Shown: positions 15,581-24,228 of the stretch, piece after piece
Position numbering within the stretch: position 1 is the stretch's first letter
How the letters are laid out: each line of letters begins with the position of its first letter
Program-made: the position numbers and the translations under genes
Notes under the pieces: model-generated
Told to the model about the DNA's origin: nothing
The model's database searches: none
The model's input: only the letters and a program-made list of their open reading frames with translations
Origin: an uncultured Paracoccaceae bacterium
GTDB lineage: Bacteria > Pseudomonadota > Alphaproteobacteria > Rhodobacterales > Rhodobacteraceae
DNA length: 39,621 bases
Reading direction: 5' to 3'
NCBI GenBank assembly: GCA_937995865.1
Contig: CALKJA010000083.1
Span: 1 to 39,621 of the forward strand

Positions 15581-17166
15581 CTAAAACGCTTGATGTTCAA
15601 GATTTGCGCGTGTCCTTCGGAGCGACACAGGCCGTGCGCGGTGTGTCTTTCCATGTCAACAAAGGTGAGACCGTTGCGCTGGTTGGGGAGTCTGGCTCTG
15701 GGAAATCGGTGACTGCGCTTTCCACCGTGCAGCTGCTCGGTGATACGGCGCGTGTTGAAGGATCCGTGACCTATAATGGGCAACAGATGGTTGGCGCATC
15801 CGAAAAAGATCTCATGCGCATTCGCGGCAATGATATAAGCTTTATCTTTCAAGAGCCGATGACCTCGCTTAATCCGCTGCACACGCTGGAAAAGCAGCTG
15901 GCAGAAAGCCTTGCGCTTCACCAAGGGGTGCAAGGTGACGAAGCGCGGGGCCGGGTGCTGGACCTGCTTGAAAAAGTGGGCATCCGGGACGCGGACACCC
16001 GGCTGGGCGCGTACCCGCATCAGTTATCTGGGGGGCAGCGGCAGCGCGTGATGATCGCGATGGCTCTGGCGAATGGGCCGGATTTGCTGATTGCAGATGA
16101 ACCGACAACTGCGCTGGATGTGACTATTCAAGCGCAGATCCTGCAACTCCTCGCGGAGCTGAAAAAGGCCGAGGGGATGAGCCTTTTGTTTATCACTCAC
16201 GATCTCACAATCGTGCGCCAGATCGCGGATCGGGTTTGCGTGATGAAAGACGGGGAGATCGTAGAGCAAGGCCCAACAAAAGAGGTCTTTGACAACCCTC
16301 AGCACGCTTACACAAAGATGCTTTTGGCCGCAGAGCCAACTGGCCAGCCTGACCCGGTTGAGGACACGGCACCGGTCATCGCCGAGACTGAGAAGCTCAA
16401 AATTTGGTTCCCCATCCAGCGTGGATTTCTGCGCCGCACGGTGGGTTATGTCAAAGCGGTCAACGATGCTACGCTTCAAGTTCGCGCTGGCGAAACTGTT
16501 GGCATCGTGGGCGAGAGTGGCTCTGGAAAGACCACTTTGGCGCTTGCTATCATGCGGCTTATCCAATCTGAGCACCGGATCGCCTTTATGGGCCAGGATA
16601 TCCACAAACTCGGTCGCAGTCGCATGCGCCCGCTGCGCAAAGATATGCAAATCGTGTTTCAGGATCCTTATGGATCGCTGTCCCCGCGCATGAGCATAGA
16701 GCAGATCGTGGCTGAAGGGCTGGGCGTGCATGGCATTGAGCCGGGCCGCAAACCGCGCGATATGGTGGCTGACATTCTTGAGGAAGTGGGTATTGATCCT
16801 GCAATGATGGATCGCTACCCCCACGAGTTCTCGGGCGGCCAAAGACAACGCATCGCTATCGCTCGCGCGATGATCCTTAAGCCGAAACTTGTGGTTCTGG
16901 ACGAGCCTACATCCGCGCTGGACATGACCGTTCAAAGCCAGATCGTTGATCTGCTACGTGATTTACAAAAGCGGTATGGGTTGGCCTATTTGTTTATCTC
17001 TCACGATCTAAAAGTCGTGCGCGCCTTGAGCCATAAAGTAATGGTTATGAAGCAAGGGGATGTGGTGGAAAGTGGACCGGTAGGCCAGATCTTTGAGGAC
17101 CCGCGGACGGACTATACCCGCCAACTCATCGCCGCTGCCTTTGATTTGAAGAATGATGTCGCATAA
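15577..17166 (+). CDS. yejF: ABC transporter ATP-binding protein YejF (two fused ATPase domains)
   Basis: Predicted 529-aa cytoplasmic ATPase energising YejBE. Two complete nucleotide-binding domains are fused. The first has Walker A GESGSGKS (about 37-44), signature LSGGQRQR (about 150-157) and Walker B LLIADEPT. The second has GESGSGKTT (about 313-321), signature FSGGQRQR and VVLDEPT. Both carry H-loop segments (FITHDL, FISHDL). The first domain is followed by an oligopeptide-transporter C-terminal extension. It overlaps yejE by 4 bases and ends just before a bidirectional hairpin. Confidence 0.96.
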   Translation: MTKTLDVQDLRVSFGATQAVRGVSFHVNKGETVALVGESGSGKSVTALSTVQLLGDTARVEGSVTYNGQQMVGASEKDLMRIRGNDISFIFQEPMTSLNPLHTLEKQLAESLALHQGVQGDEARGRVLDLLEKVGIRDADTRLGAYPHQLSGGQRQRVMIAMALANGPDLLIADEPTTALDVTIQAQILQLLAELKKAEGMSLLFITHDLTIVRQIADRVCVMKDGEIVEQGPTKEVFDNPQHAYTKMLLAAEPTGQPDPVEDTAPVIAETEKLKIWFPIQRGFLRRTVGYVKAVNDATLQVRAGETVGIVGESGSGKTTLALAIMRLIQSEHRIAFMGQDIHKLGRSRMRPLRKDMQIVFQDPYGSLSPRMSIEQIVAEGLGVHGIEPGRKPRDMVADILEEVGIDPAMMDRYPHEFSGGQRQRIAIARAMILKPKLVVLDEPTSALDMTVQSQIVDLLRDLQKRYGLAYLFISHDLKVVRALSHKVMVMKQGDVVESGPVGQIFEDPRTDYTRQLIAAAFDLKNDVA

Positions 17167-17171
17167 GCCTT

Positions 17172-17200
17172 GCGGCCCCAATGGGGCCGCTTAGCGTTTT
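17172..17200. terminator. Hairpin between convergent yejF and the carboxypeptidase gene
   Basis: GCGGCCCC (17172-17179) and GGGGCCGC (17183-17190) form a perfect 8-bp stem with a 3-base loop, and TTTT follows at 17197-17200. Placed between two converging genes, it can terminate yejF transcription and perhaps the opposite one. Confidence 0.6.
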
Positions 17201-18593
17201 AGCCGGGGCCCATCATAAAGCACTGCGTGCCGCGCGCATGTAGCCGACGGCAGGCAAGATCAGCCGTTTCGCGGCTCATGCCGGCAAAATTCGCATCAAA
17301 TCCTTTGGATGACCTAATGACTTTGCGCAGCGCACCGTCCAGCGTGGCCATTTCCTTAAGTGCGATTTTGAGAAGCACCTTTTCGGCGGCGAAACGGGAC
17401 TGATACCGGCCAACATTGATTCCCCAGTGTTTGCCTCCTGATGTCGTCGCGCGTGTCACAACCTCGGGCGCCAATTCTGCAACAGGTGCCGCCTGTGGAG
17501 CAGCAGCCGCGACCAATTCGACCGGGCGTGCCCGTGGTTTGATGGCTGATGACGGTGCATTCGTGTTGGCTGCGACAGTTTCCAAAGCCTCTAAAATATC
17601 GGCTTCAGCCACCAAAAGCTCTGGTACGGGCGCGGCTTCACTTCCTGGACGCAGCTGTGGCCGGAAGCTTTTCTTTACTGCTGTGACAAGGCGGATCGTC
17701 TTGCCGGCAGCGCCTGAACCAGTTGCCGCCCCGCCGCTTTCAGCAGGTACGGACCGCAACGTTGGCTTCCGCAGAGCAACCCGTGACGGTGCGCGTTTGA
17801 AACCCATGTCCAAAAGCTCAGCAACCCGCGCATTGCGTGTGGCAGTTGAGCGCCCGCCAAAAACCGTCGCGATCACGCGTTCATTGCCGCGTTCGGCTGA
17901 GGCCACGAGGTTGAAACCCGCAGCCCGCGTATAGCCGGTTTTGATCCCGTCCGCGCCCTTATAGGCATTTAACAGGCGGCGGTTCGTGTTGTTCACATTA
18001 GCGATTCCGGCATCTGTGGAGCGACGCGAAAAGAGGTTATAATATTGCGGATAGTCATACAGGACGTGACGGCCTAATTTGGTCATGTCTCGTGCCGTTG
18101 ACAGGTGTCCGCTTTCAGTCAGCCCATGTGCATTCTTGAATGTTGTGCGGGTCATGCCCATCGATTTGGCGGTGCGGTTCATCCGCCGCGCAAAGGCGGC
18201 CTCGGAGCCACTGATCGCTTCGGCGATCGCTGTTGCCGCATCGTTTGCAGATTTTACCGCAGAGGCGCGGATCAAATAGCGGAGTTTGATTTTGGAGCCA
18301 GCGCGCAAGCCAAGCTTGGAAGGCTCCTCGGATGCAGCTTTAGAACTGATCGTAACAAGAGTATCAAGCCCGATTTCACCCTTCTCAACAGCCTGAAACG
18401 CGACGTAGAGCGTCATCATCTTGGTCAGTGAGGCCGGGTGTAGCCGGGTGTCGGCATTGCGCGAATGCAGCACCTCGCCTGAGCGCGCATCGATCACCAT
18501 CGCTGCATAGGGTGCAGCAAGGGCGGCGCCCGCAAAGCACATAAATATAAGAGTTAGCGCAAGCCGCGCGGCTTGTGTCAGACGTTGTTTCAC
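17199..18593 (-). CDS. D-alanyl-D-alanine carboxypeptidase (PBP5/6 family) with C-terminal SPOR domain
   Basis: Predicted 464-aa periplasmic peptidase S11 that removes the terminal D-Ala from peptidoglycan stem peptides. Signal peptide 1-27 (ALAAP cleavage region). All penicillin-binding motifs are present: SLTK (Ser55, Lys58), SAN (115-117) and KTG (218-220). An Ala/Pro-rich linker (about 280-385) leads to a SPOR domain in the last about 75 residues (start KHWGINVGRYQSRFAAEKVL), which in other proteins binds denuded glycan at the division site. The usual PBP5 C-terminal amphipathic anchor is not seen; SPOR may replace it. Convergent with yejABEF. Confidence 0.93.
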   Translation of the reverse strand: MKQRLTQAARLALTLIFMCFAGAALAAPYAAMVIDARSGEVLHSRNADTRLHPASLTKMMTLYVAFQAVEKGEIGLDTLVTISSKAASEEPSKLGLRAGSKIKLRYLIRASAVKSANDAATAIAEAISGSEAAFARRMNRTAKSMGMTRTTFKNAHGLTESGHLSTARDMTKLGRHVLYDYPQYYNLFSRRSTDAGIANVNNTNRRLLNAYKGADGIKTGYTRAAGFNLVASAERGNERVIATVFGGRSTATRNARVAELLDMGFKRAPSRVALRKPTLRSVPAESGGAATGSGAAGKTIRLVTAVKKSFRPQLRPGSEAAPVPELLVAEADILEALETVAANTNAPSSAIKPRARPVELVAAAAPQAAPVAELAPEVVTRATTSGGKHWGINVGRYQSRFAAEKVLLKIALKEMATLDGALRKVIRSSKGFDANFAGMSRETADLACRRLHARGTQCFMMGPG

Positions 18594-18803
18594 GTCGCTG
18601 CCTCATTTCTGCTCTTGGCCGCAGGTTTGTCCCACGTGTCCATCCGACGTCAAATGTAGCACGGCCAGACACTTGACCCCAATTAAATTCAAATGCGAAT
18701 TATGGCCATTTCATGGCACGACCCGCGTCTGACCTTGTACATGTTGCGGGCTTGGGGATCTTTGACCCTAGATATGGAATTGCGGCGAAAATACGGCGCG
18801 AGC

Positions 18804-19514
18804 TTAGCGGAATTGTGTCAAAAACCGGGGCAGGTTCGCCATATTCGCAAGCCGGAAAAAATTCTGGGGATCGATGGGATCTTGGGCCTCTTCCAGCGCC
18901 CATTCGATCTCAAACGGGATGTGGCATGCGCGAGCACCTGCCTGCAAAGCTGGCAAAATGTCTGAGCGCATTGAGTTGCCGATCATCATCGATGTGGCTG
19001 GCTCTTTGAGGCATCTAAGATACGTCGCTGCGTTTTTCTCACTCACAACATGAACCGCAGCGAACAAATCGCCAAGGCCGGAGGCCGCGAGCTTTTCTTC
19101 TTGGTGGAGCAGGTCGCCTTTGGTGATTAGTACAACGTCGAAATTACGCGCGACGTCTCGAAGCGCCTTATCAACTCCGGGCAGCAATTCAATCGGATGT
19201 TCAAGCATCTCACGACCGGCTTCAAGGATCTCACCAATGACTGGGGCGGGCACTGCGCCTTCGGTGACTTCGATCGCGACTTCGATCATCGACAAGGTAA
19301 ACCCTTTGACGCCGTAGCCATAGCGCCCAATGTTGCGGCGCTCTGTTTCCAGCAAAATCGTATCTAAATCGGCTTTGGGCGCGTGGGGGGCCAGCAGAGC
19401 TCCAAACCGTTCTTGCGTAATTTGAAAGAAGGTTTCGTTGTGCCACAACGTATCATCGGCATCAAAGGCCAGCGTCCTAAGAGGTGTATGGAGCGTTAAC
19501 GAACGTTTTTTCAA
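18804..19514 (-). CDS. HAD family hydrolase
   Basis: Predicted 236-aa haloacid-dehalogenase-type phosphatase. Motif I is DADDTLW near residues 18-24 (nucleophile and acid/base Asp), motif II is LITKGD, a Lys is in VVSEKN, and motif IV is GNSMRSD. The helical cap of about 100 residues follows motif I. The start is TTG at 19514 with AAGGAT about 10 bases upstream. The substrate is unknown; members of this subgroup are often nucleotide- or sugar-phosphate phosphatases. It lies 210 bases upstream of the carboxypeptidase gene with no overlap, and shares an AT-rich upstream region with divergent clpS. Confidence 0.87.
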   Translation of the reverse strand: MKKRSLTLHTPLRTLAFDADDTLWHNETFFQITQERFGALLAPHAPKADLDTILLETERRNIGRYGYGVKGFTLSMIEVAIEVTEGAVPAPVIGEILEAGREMLEHPIELLPGVDKALRDVARNFDVVLITKGDLLHQEEKLAASGLGDLFAAVHVVSEKNAATYLRCLKEPATSMMIGNSMRSDILPALQAGARACHIPFEIEWALEEAQDPIDPQNFFRLANMANLPRFLTQFR

Positions 19515-19587
19515 AATGCGCGATCCTTTTGTATGGACACACTTGCAGATGGTGAATGTTTTGCACCCCTTTCCATACCCAACTCAG

Positions 19588-19599
19588 ATTATATATAAC
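19588..19599. promoter_or_regulatory. AT-rich promoter core between HAD gene and clpS
   Basis: ATTATATATAAC contains a perfect TATAAT on the minus strand (19588-19593) and TATAAC on the plus strand (19594-19599). Neither has a good -35 box at 17 bases, but it is the only AT-rich patch between the divergent starts. Confidence 0.35.
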
Positions 19600-19605
19600 A
19601 AGGCT

Positions 19606-19626
19606 AGTCAGTGCTCTGCGCTGACT
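19606..19626 (+). promoter_or_regulatory. Nine-bp hairpin in the clpS leader
   Basis: AGTCAGTGC (19606-19614) pairs with GCGCTGACT (19618-19626), one G-U pair, 3-base loop. It starts a few bases after the AT-rich promoter core, so it would form the 5' end of the clpS messenger, perhaps protecting it or acting in regulation. No T tract follows, so it is not a terminator. Confidence 0.4.
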
Positions 19627-19688
19627 CTCGCAATGCCCGCAATTGATGGACGCCACCTGTGACGCAGTTCGAAGCAAAAACCTGGATA

Positions 19689-20021
19689 ATGTCTTCGGAG
19701 GACGGCCCTGACCAAGTCCCCGGAGGCGGCGATGCTGATACCATCCTTGAGACTCGTGAGAAAACGAAGCGTCCCCCGCTTTATAAGGTGATGATCTTGA
19801 ACGATGATTACACACCTATGGAGTTTGTGGTCATGGTGTTGGAGCGGTTCTTTGGCATGACACATGCCCAGGCGTTTGAGCTGATGTTGACGGTTCACAA
19901 AAAGGGTTTGGCCGTGGTGGGTGTGTTTTCAAATGAAATCGCTGAGACCAAGGTTGCGCAGGTGATGGACTTTGCCCGCCGCCACCAGCATCCACTGCAA
20001 TGCACGATGGAAAAAGAATAG
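19689..20021 (+). CDS. clpS: ATP-dependent Clp protease adaptor ClpS
   Basis: Predicted 110-aa adaptor that delivers N-degron proteins (Leu, Phe, Trp, Tyr ends) to ClpAP. The conserved core is [20 protein letters not shown] (about 29-48, containing the NDDYTPMEF ligand-pocket loop), followed by [17 protein letters not shown] and the helix ending in the [10 protein letters not shown] tail. A GTG at 19659 would add ten residues ([10 protein letters not shown]); ATG 19689 is chosen because it fits the usual short flexible N-terminus. No clpA is in the window. It is followed by a methyltransferase gene on the same strand. Confidence 0.94.
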   Translation: MSSEDGPDQVPGGGDADTILETREKTKRPPLYKVMILNDDYTPMEFVVMVLERFFGMTHAQAFELMLTVHKKGLAVVGVFSNEIAETKVAQVMDFARRHQHPLQCTMEKE

Positions 20022-20066
20022 CGGACAAAGAAGAGCGGCTTTTTGCTAAGCTGCGATCACATTGAC

Positions 20067-20079
20067 GCCCCTACGGGGC
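20067..20079 (+). promoter_or_regulatory. Strong hairpin just before the methyltransferase start
   Basis: GCCCC (20067-20071) and GGGGC (20075-20079) pair around a TAC loop, immediately before the weak ribosome site of the TTG-start gene at 20096. It may be an attenuating leader element or a terminator remnant without T tract. Confidence 0.35.
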
Positions 20080-20095
20080 AGGGAAACACAATAAT

Positions 20096-21046
20096 TTGCG
20101 TTTGAATATCGCGTTAAGCGAGGGATTGGAGCTGCCTGACGGCCCCGTGCTCGTTCGCCACCCCGACATCACAACAGATCTCAGCGCGCTTTCCGATCCG
20201 GTAATCGAGACGCCAGATATCCGCGTGGCTGATCATTTTTCTGCTAAGGGTCTGCGGGTGAACCCAGAACCATCAGGTTTTGCGGCTGTGATGATCTGTG
20301 TGCCACGGTCAAAACACCTATCGCGCGACTTAATTGCGACCTCGTCAGAGCTGTCTGATTTGATCATCGTTGATGGTCAAAAAACCGATGGGATTGATAG
20401 CTTGTGGAAAGCTGCGCGCAAAGTCTCTGATGTGCGCGGCAGTGTGACCAAAGCACATGGCCGGCTCTTTTGGATGACGGGTGGTGCCTTTGGAGATTGG
20501 CATTACATCGCCCCGGATGTGCACGGCTTTGCCCTCGCGCCCGGTGTCTTTTCGGGTGATGGCATTGATCCGGGCAGCTACGCGCTGGCTGAAGCTATGC
20601 CCGCCGAGATCAAGGGCCGAGTGGCCGATCTTGGCGCCGGGTGGGGGTATCTGAGTGCTGTCGCGCAAACGCGCGGTGCGGCCCATGTTGATATGGTCGA
20701 GGCGAATGCAATGGCGCTTGGCTGCGCCGAGGCCAACACAGATCCAGCGCATGCAACTGCGCATTGGGCGGACGCGACCACTTGGCGCCCAGCGACCGCT
20801 GTGGATCATGTGATCATGAACCCGCCTTTCCATCAGGGCCGCAAAGGCGCGCCTGATTTGGGGCAGGCATTCATTACAAATGCTGCGCGCTGTCTTGCGC
20901 CACGCGGGTCACTTTGGATGGTGGCCAATCGCCATCTGCCCTATGAAGACACATTGGGTGCACGATTTGGGCGCGTTGAAACATTGGAGGGCCCGCCAGG
21001 CTCTCAGGGCTTCAAACTCTTTCACGCAACGCGGCCAAAGCGCTAA
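20096..21046 (+). CDS. RsmC-like class I SAM-dependent methyltransferase
   Basis: Predicted 316-aa methyltransferase resembling RsmC, which methylates G1207 of 16S rRNA. It has an N-terminal degenerate domain (about 1-125) and a catalytic domain with the SAM-binding motif VADLGAGWGYLSA (about 178-190) and the N6/N2-type motif MNPPFH (about 241-246), typical of exocyclic amine methylation. The TTG start at 20096 is tentative: an in-frame stop lies at 20063-20065 and no ATG lies between; a second TTG is at 20102. A strong hairpin precedes it. It is the second gene in a clpS-to-MATE series on the plus strand. Confidence 0.85.
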   Translation: MRLNIALSEGLELPDGPVLVRHPDITTDLSALSDPVIETPDIRVADHFSAKGLRVNPEPSGFAAVMICVPRSKHLSRDLIATSSELSDLIIVDGQKTDGIDSLWKAARKVSDVRGSVTKAHGRLFWMTGGAFGDWHYIAPDVHGFALAPGVFSGDGIDPGSYALAEAMPAEIKGRVADLGAGWGYLSAVAQTRGAAHVDMVEANAMALGCAEANTDPAHATAHWADATTWRPATAVDHVIMNPPFHQGRKGAPDLGQAFITNAARCLAPRGSLWMVANRHLPYEDTLGARFGRVETLEGPPGSQGFKLFHATRPKR

Positions 21047-21079
21047 GCTCTTCTTCGAAAACGGATTCGGGATACCATC

Positions 21080-21883
21080 ATGGGATTTTCCATCGCGGGT
21101 AAGACCGCCATTGTAACGGGTGCCGCCAATGGCGTTGGCCTTGCCATAGGGCGGCATTTCTTGGAAGCGGGGGCGAATGTCGTCTTTGCGGATATGGATG
21201 AGGTGCGCCTCACGGATCAGATCGGTGATTTGGTGAGTGATACGTCCGAGGCCCGGATCTTTACGGGTGATTTGCGGCAGAAACTGACCGTCAACAATCT
21301 GCTTTCAGCGACACTGGATGCGTTTGACGAGGTAAACATCCTTGTGAATGCTGCCCGCCAAATGATCCCGTCCGACCCTTTGGATCCTGATGATACGTCA
21401 GTCTCCGAACTGCTGGAGCAAAACCTAATGTCATCGCTGCGTCTGTCGCAACTTGTGGCGCGGCGAATGATTAAGCAGGCAGGCGATAGCGAAGCGGCCT
21501 GTATCGGCTCGATTGTTAATTTGAGTTCGATCGCCGCACGCCGCACGCAGCCCGAGCTGCTGGCCTATTCCGTCAGCTCCGCAGCCTTGGATCAGATGAC
21601 CCGGGCTTTGGCTGTGGCGCTTGCTGATAACCGCATCCGGGTGAATGCTGTAGCGTTTGGGTCTGTTATGTCAGCCTCGCTCAAAGAGTGCCTGCATGAA
21701 AACATCGATTTCCGCGATGCCATCAAGGAATCAACGCCGATGTCGCGGATAGCATCCGCTCGCGAAGTTGCAGAGGCGGTTCAGTTTCTTGCATCAGACG
21801 GTTCAGGGTTCATGACTGGTCAGATATTGACCGTCGACGGCGGGCGGACTTTGATCGATCCGGTGTCTGTTCCTGCCCATTAA
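21080..21883 (+). CDS. Short-chain dehydrogenase/reductase family protein lacking the catalytic lysine
   Basis: Predicted 267-aa Rossmann protein. Cofactor motif TGAANGVG (13-20) and acidic residue Asp38 in the FADMD strand end suggest NAD(H) binding. The usual NNAG is NAAR (90-93). Ser150 and Tyr163 of the active site are present, but the YxxxK lysine is Ser167 (Tyr-Ser-Val-Ser-Ser). The C-terminal VDGG motif is intact. SDRs normally need this lysine to orient the nicotinamide ribose and lower the Tyr pKa, so it may be inactive or use other chemistry. It lies 33 bases after the methyltransferase and 46 before hemF; a role tied to haem synthesis is only a guess. Confidence 0.85.
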   Translation: MGFSIAGKTAIVTGAANGVGLAIGRHFLEAGANVVFADMDEVRLTDQIGDLVSDTSEARIFTGDLRQKLTVNNLLSATLDAFDEVNILVNAARQMIPSDPLDPDDTSVSELLEQNLMSSLRLSQLVARRMIKQAGDSEAACIGSIVNLSSIAARRTQPELLAYSVSSAALDQMTRALAVALADNRIRVNAVAFGSVMSASLKECLHENIDFRDAIKESTPMSRIASAREVAEAVQFLASDGSGFMTGQILTVDGGRTLIDPVSVPAH

Positions 21884-21929
21884 CGCAAACGAATTTGGGT
21901 GATATGCGTCAGCCGGAGGAGACACCGCG

Positions 21930-22823
21930 ATGACTGAGATGTTTGACGACCAAAAAGCAAAGGCCGCCGCGTGGTTTCGCAGTTTGCGTGATGAGATCGT
22001 TGCCGCTTTTGAGCACCTTGAAGACACGCAAGAAACCGGCCCTTTTGCGGATAAGCCCGCGGGACGATTTGAGATCACAGAGACCTCGCGTACATCTGAG
22101 AACGGATCCGATGCTGGGGGCGGGGTGATGTCTGTGATGCGAGGCGGGCGAGTTTTTGAGAAGGTCGGCGTCAATATCTCAACAGTTTACGGCACCTTGG
22201 GAGCGCGCGCACAAAGCGCGATGGCCGCGCGCAAAGGCATTCCCGGAATGAAAGACGATCCGCGCTTTTGGGCGTCAGGCATTTCATTGGTGGCGCATAT
22301 GCAAAACCCCCACACGCCGTCGGTACATATGAACACGCGCATGTTCTGGACACCTCACGCATGGTGGTTTGGCGGCGGGTCTGACCTTAACCCTTGCATC
22401 GAATACGAGGCTGACACAGCCGAATTTCATGCAACGCTTAAGCGATTTTGTGACCCGCACGGCGAAGAAATCTATCCAGAATATAAAGCTTGGGCCGACG
22501 AGTATTTCTATGTGCCGCACAGGGGCCGGGCACGGGGGGTTGGGGGTATCTTTTATGATGACCGCAACACCGGCGATTGGGATGCCGATTTTGCGCTGAC
22601 GCAGGATGTGGGCCGTGCGTTCTTGCCTGCCTATTTGCCGCAAGTTGAAAAGCACCGCGACGATTCTTGGGATGATGCGGATAAGGACGTCCAGCTTGTC
22701 CATCGCGGGCTATATGCCGAATACAATCTTGTATGGGACCGGGGCACAAAGTTTGGTCTGGAGACGGGGCATGATGCAAATGCCGTTTTGATGTCTCTCC
22801 CACCACTGGCAAAGTGGATTTGA
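21930..22823 (+). CDS. hemF: Oxygen-dependent coproporphyrinogen III oxidase
   Basis: Predicted 297-aa HemF, which oxidatively decarboxylates coproporphyrinogen III to protoporphyrinogen IX using O2. GGAGGAG precedes ATG 21930 by about 8 bases. Family segments are plain: GGGVMSVMRGGRVFEKVGVN (about 64-83), HMNTRMFWTPHAWWFGGGSDL, the YVPHRGRARGVGGIFYDD block and the final YNLVWDRGTKFGLETGHD. Length matches E. coli HemF (299). The aerobic enzyme agrees with an organism living with oxygen; no anaerobic HemN is in the window. Gene lies between the SDR gene and the MATE gene, 18 bases before the latter. Confidence 0.97.
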   Translation: MTEMFDDQKAKAAAWFRSLRDEIVAAFEHLEDTQETGPFADKPAGRFEITETSRTSENGSDAGGGVMSVMRGGRVFEKVGVNISTVYGTLGARAQSAMAARKGIPGMKDDPRFWASGISLVAHMQNPHTPSVHMNTRMFWTPHAWWFGGGSDLNPCIEYEADTAEFHATLKRFCDPHGEEIYPEYKAWADEYFYVPHRGRARGVGGIFYDDRNTGDWDADFALTQDVGRAFLPAYLPQVEKHRDDSWDDADKDVQLVHRGLYAEYNLVWDRGTKFGLETGHDANAVLMSLPPLAKWI

Positions 22824-22841
22824 TCGGCTATAGCTTTCCGC

Positions 22842-24182
22842 ATGACTGAGCCTAAGATCCTCTCCCTTCTGGATGAGATGCGCGGGTTGACCTTGCTTGC
22901 GCTGCCGATAGCGATCTCGCTGGCGGGGGCTCTTTTCATTGGTGTGGTCGATACGATCATGATCGCTCCGCTGGGTACTGTTCCGTTGGCAGCTGCGGCG
23001 ATTACGGCGTCTATTATCGTTATCTTCTATTCGGCGCTTTACGGGTATGTATCGGCGATCGGGGTGCGCATTGCTGAGGCAAAGGGCAAGGGCGACGCAA
23101 CCGCGCTTTCGGATGCGACCCTTACCGGGATGCTTGTTGGATTGGTGACAGGGACGGCAGGCGCGGTGGCGATGTTGAGCATACGCCCGCTCTTGCCACT
23201 GATCGGGCAACCACCCGAGGTTATTGCAATCATTGGCGGCTATTGGACCTGTATGAGCCTACTTTTGATCCCATTTACGCTGTTTTACGTGCTCAAAGGG
23301 CTTTTCGATTCTGTAGATCAGGCTTGGCTTGGGGTAGGGCTCGCGTTCTTTGCGGTTCTTGTGAACATTCCGGCGAATTGGGTGTTGATCCACGGGATTG
23401 GCGCATGGGGCGGTTTTGGACTGACCGGAGCCGGGCTCGCGAGCCTTTTGTCTCAGACGCTCCCCTTGCTGGCAGCTTTGGGGCTTTGGCGTTACGCGCC
23501 TTCGCTGAAAGATGCGCGCGCAACGGTGCGCCGCAGCATGGAAGAACGCCGCATTCAGCTGCGCGAAGGTGGCGCGATTGCGCTGGGCTATGTGGGCGAA
23601 GCGGGCGCTTATGCACTTATTGGGTTGATGATGGGCTGGTTCAGTGCTGCGGCCCTTGCGGCCAACCAGATCACCGGATCTGTGGGCGCAGTGCTTTATA
23701 TGGTACCGTTGGGCGTTTCGATGGCGGTATCGATCATCGTGGGGCAAGCGCTTGGGGCAGGTCAGTTCGCAAGGTTGCGGACAATTGGACATGCCGCCTT
23801 GGCAATCAATCTGGGATGGGCGGTGCCGATCGCCGCGCTGATCCTTATTGGGGCGGGCCCCGTTGCACGCAGTCTCTCGGCGGATCCGGCAGTTGTTTCC
23901 TTGGCGATTAGCTTTTTTGTCATCTCAGCTGTCACACAGGTGTTTGACGGGGCGCAAGGGGCCATGCTGGGCGCATCACGGGGGCTTACGGACAATCACG
24001 TTCCGGTGGCGATCACCCTTGTCTGTTATTGGCTTATCGCACTTCCCGCCGGAGTGGTGCTTGGGTTTGTCTTCGGATATGGGCCAAGCGGCGTTTGGAT
24101 CGGATACGCCATCGGCCTAGCGATTGCCGCCATCCTGCAAACGCGACGGTTCTTCGGGCAGATCCCCTTAAGGGGCGGTTAG
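22842..24182 (+). CDS. MATE family efflux transporter
   Basis: Predicted 446-aa inner-membrane exporter of the MATE (NorM/DinF-like) family with about 12 membrane helices in two inverted halves. The first helix contains LTLLALPIAISLAGALFIGV, and the usual second-half counterpart begins EGGAIALGYVGEAGAYALIG. These proteins export cationic drugs or metabolites using Na+ or H+ gradients. Substrate unknown. It lies 18 bases after hemF without a clear ribosome site; the position invites the idea of porphyrin or intermediate export, but that is not supported by any motif. Ends convergently with hemE. Confidence 0.92.
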   Translation: MTEPKILSLLDEMRGLTLLALPIAISLAGALFIGVVDTIMIAPLGTVPLAAAAITASIIVIFYSALYGYVSAIGVRIAEAKGKGDATALSDATLTGMLVGLVTGTAGAVAMLSIRPLLPLIGQPPEVIAIIGGYWTCMSLLLIPFTLFYVLKGLFDSVDQAWLGVGLAFFAVLVNIPANWVLIHGIGAWGGFGLTGAGLASLLSQTLPLLAALGLWRYAPSLKDARATVRRSMEERRIQLREGGAIALGYVGEAGAYALIGLMMGWFSAAALAANQITGSVGAVLYMVPLGVSMAVSIIVGQALGAGQFARLRTIGHAALAINLGWAVPIAALILIGAGPVARSLSADPAVVSLAISFFVISAVTQVFDGAQGAMLGASRGLTDNHVPVAITLVCYWLIALPAGVVLGFVFGYGPSGVWIGYAIGLAIAAILQTRRFFGQIPLRGG

Positions 24183-24228
24183 CCCCTGAGTTGACAAAAC
24201 TTACGTGCGCGCGGGCTGTCTGTGCGCG

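Noticed and set aside
18713-19009. Plus-strand frame overlapping the HAD gene end
   Set aside because: No ribosome site; it is antisense to the HAD gene, whose motifs are clear.
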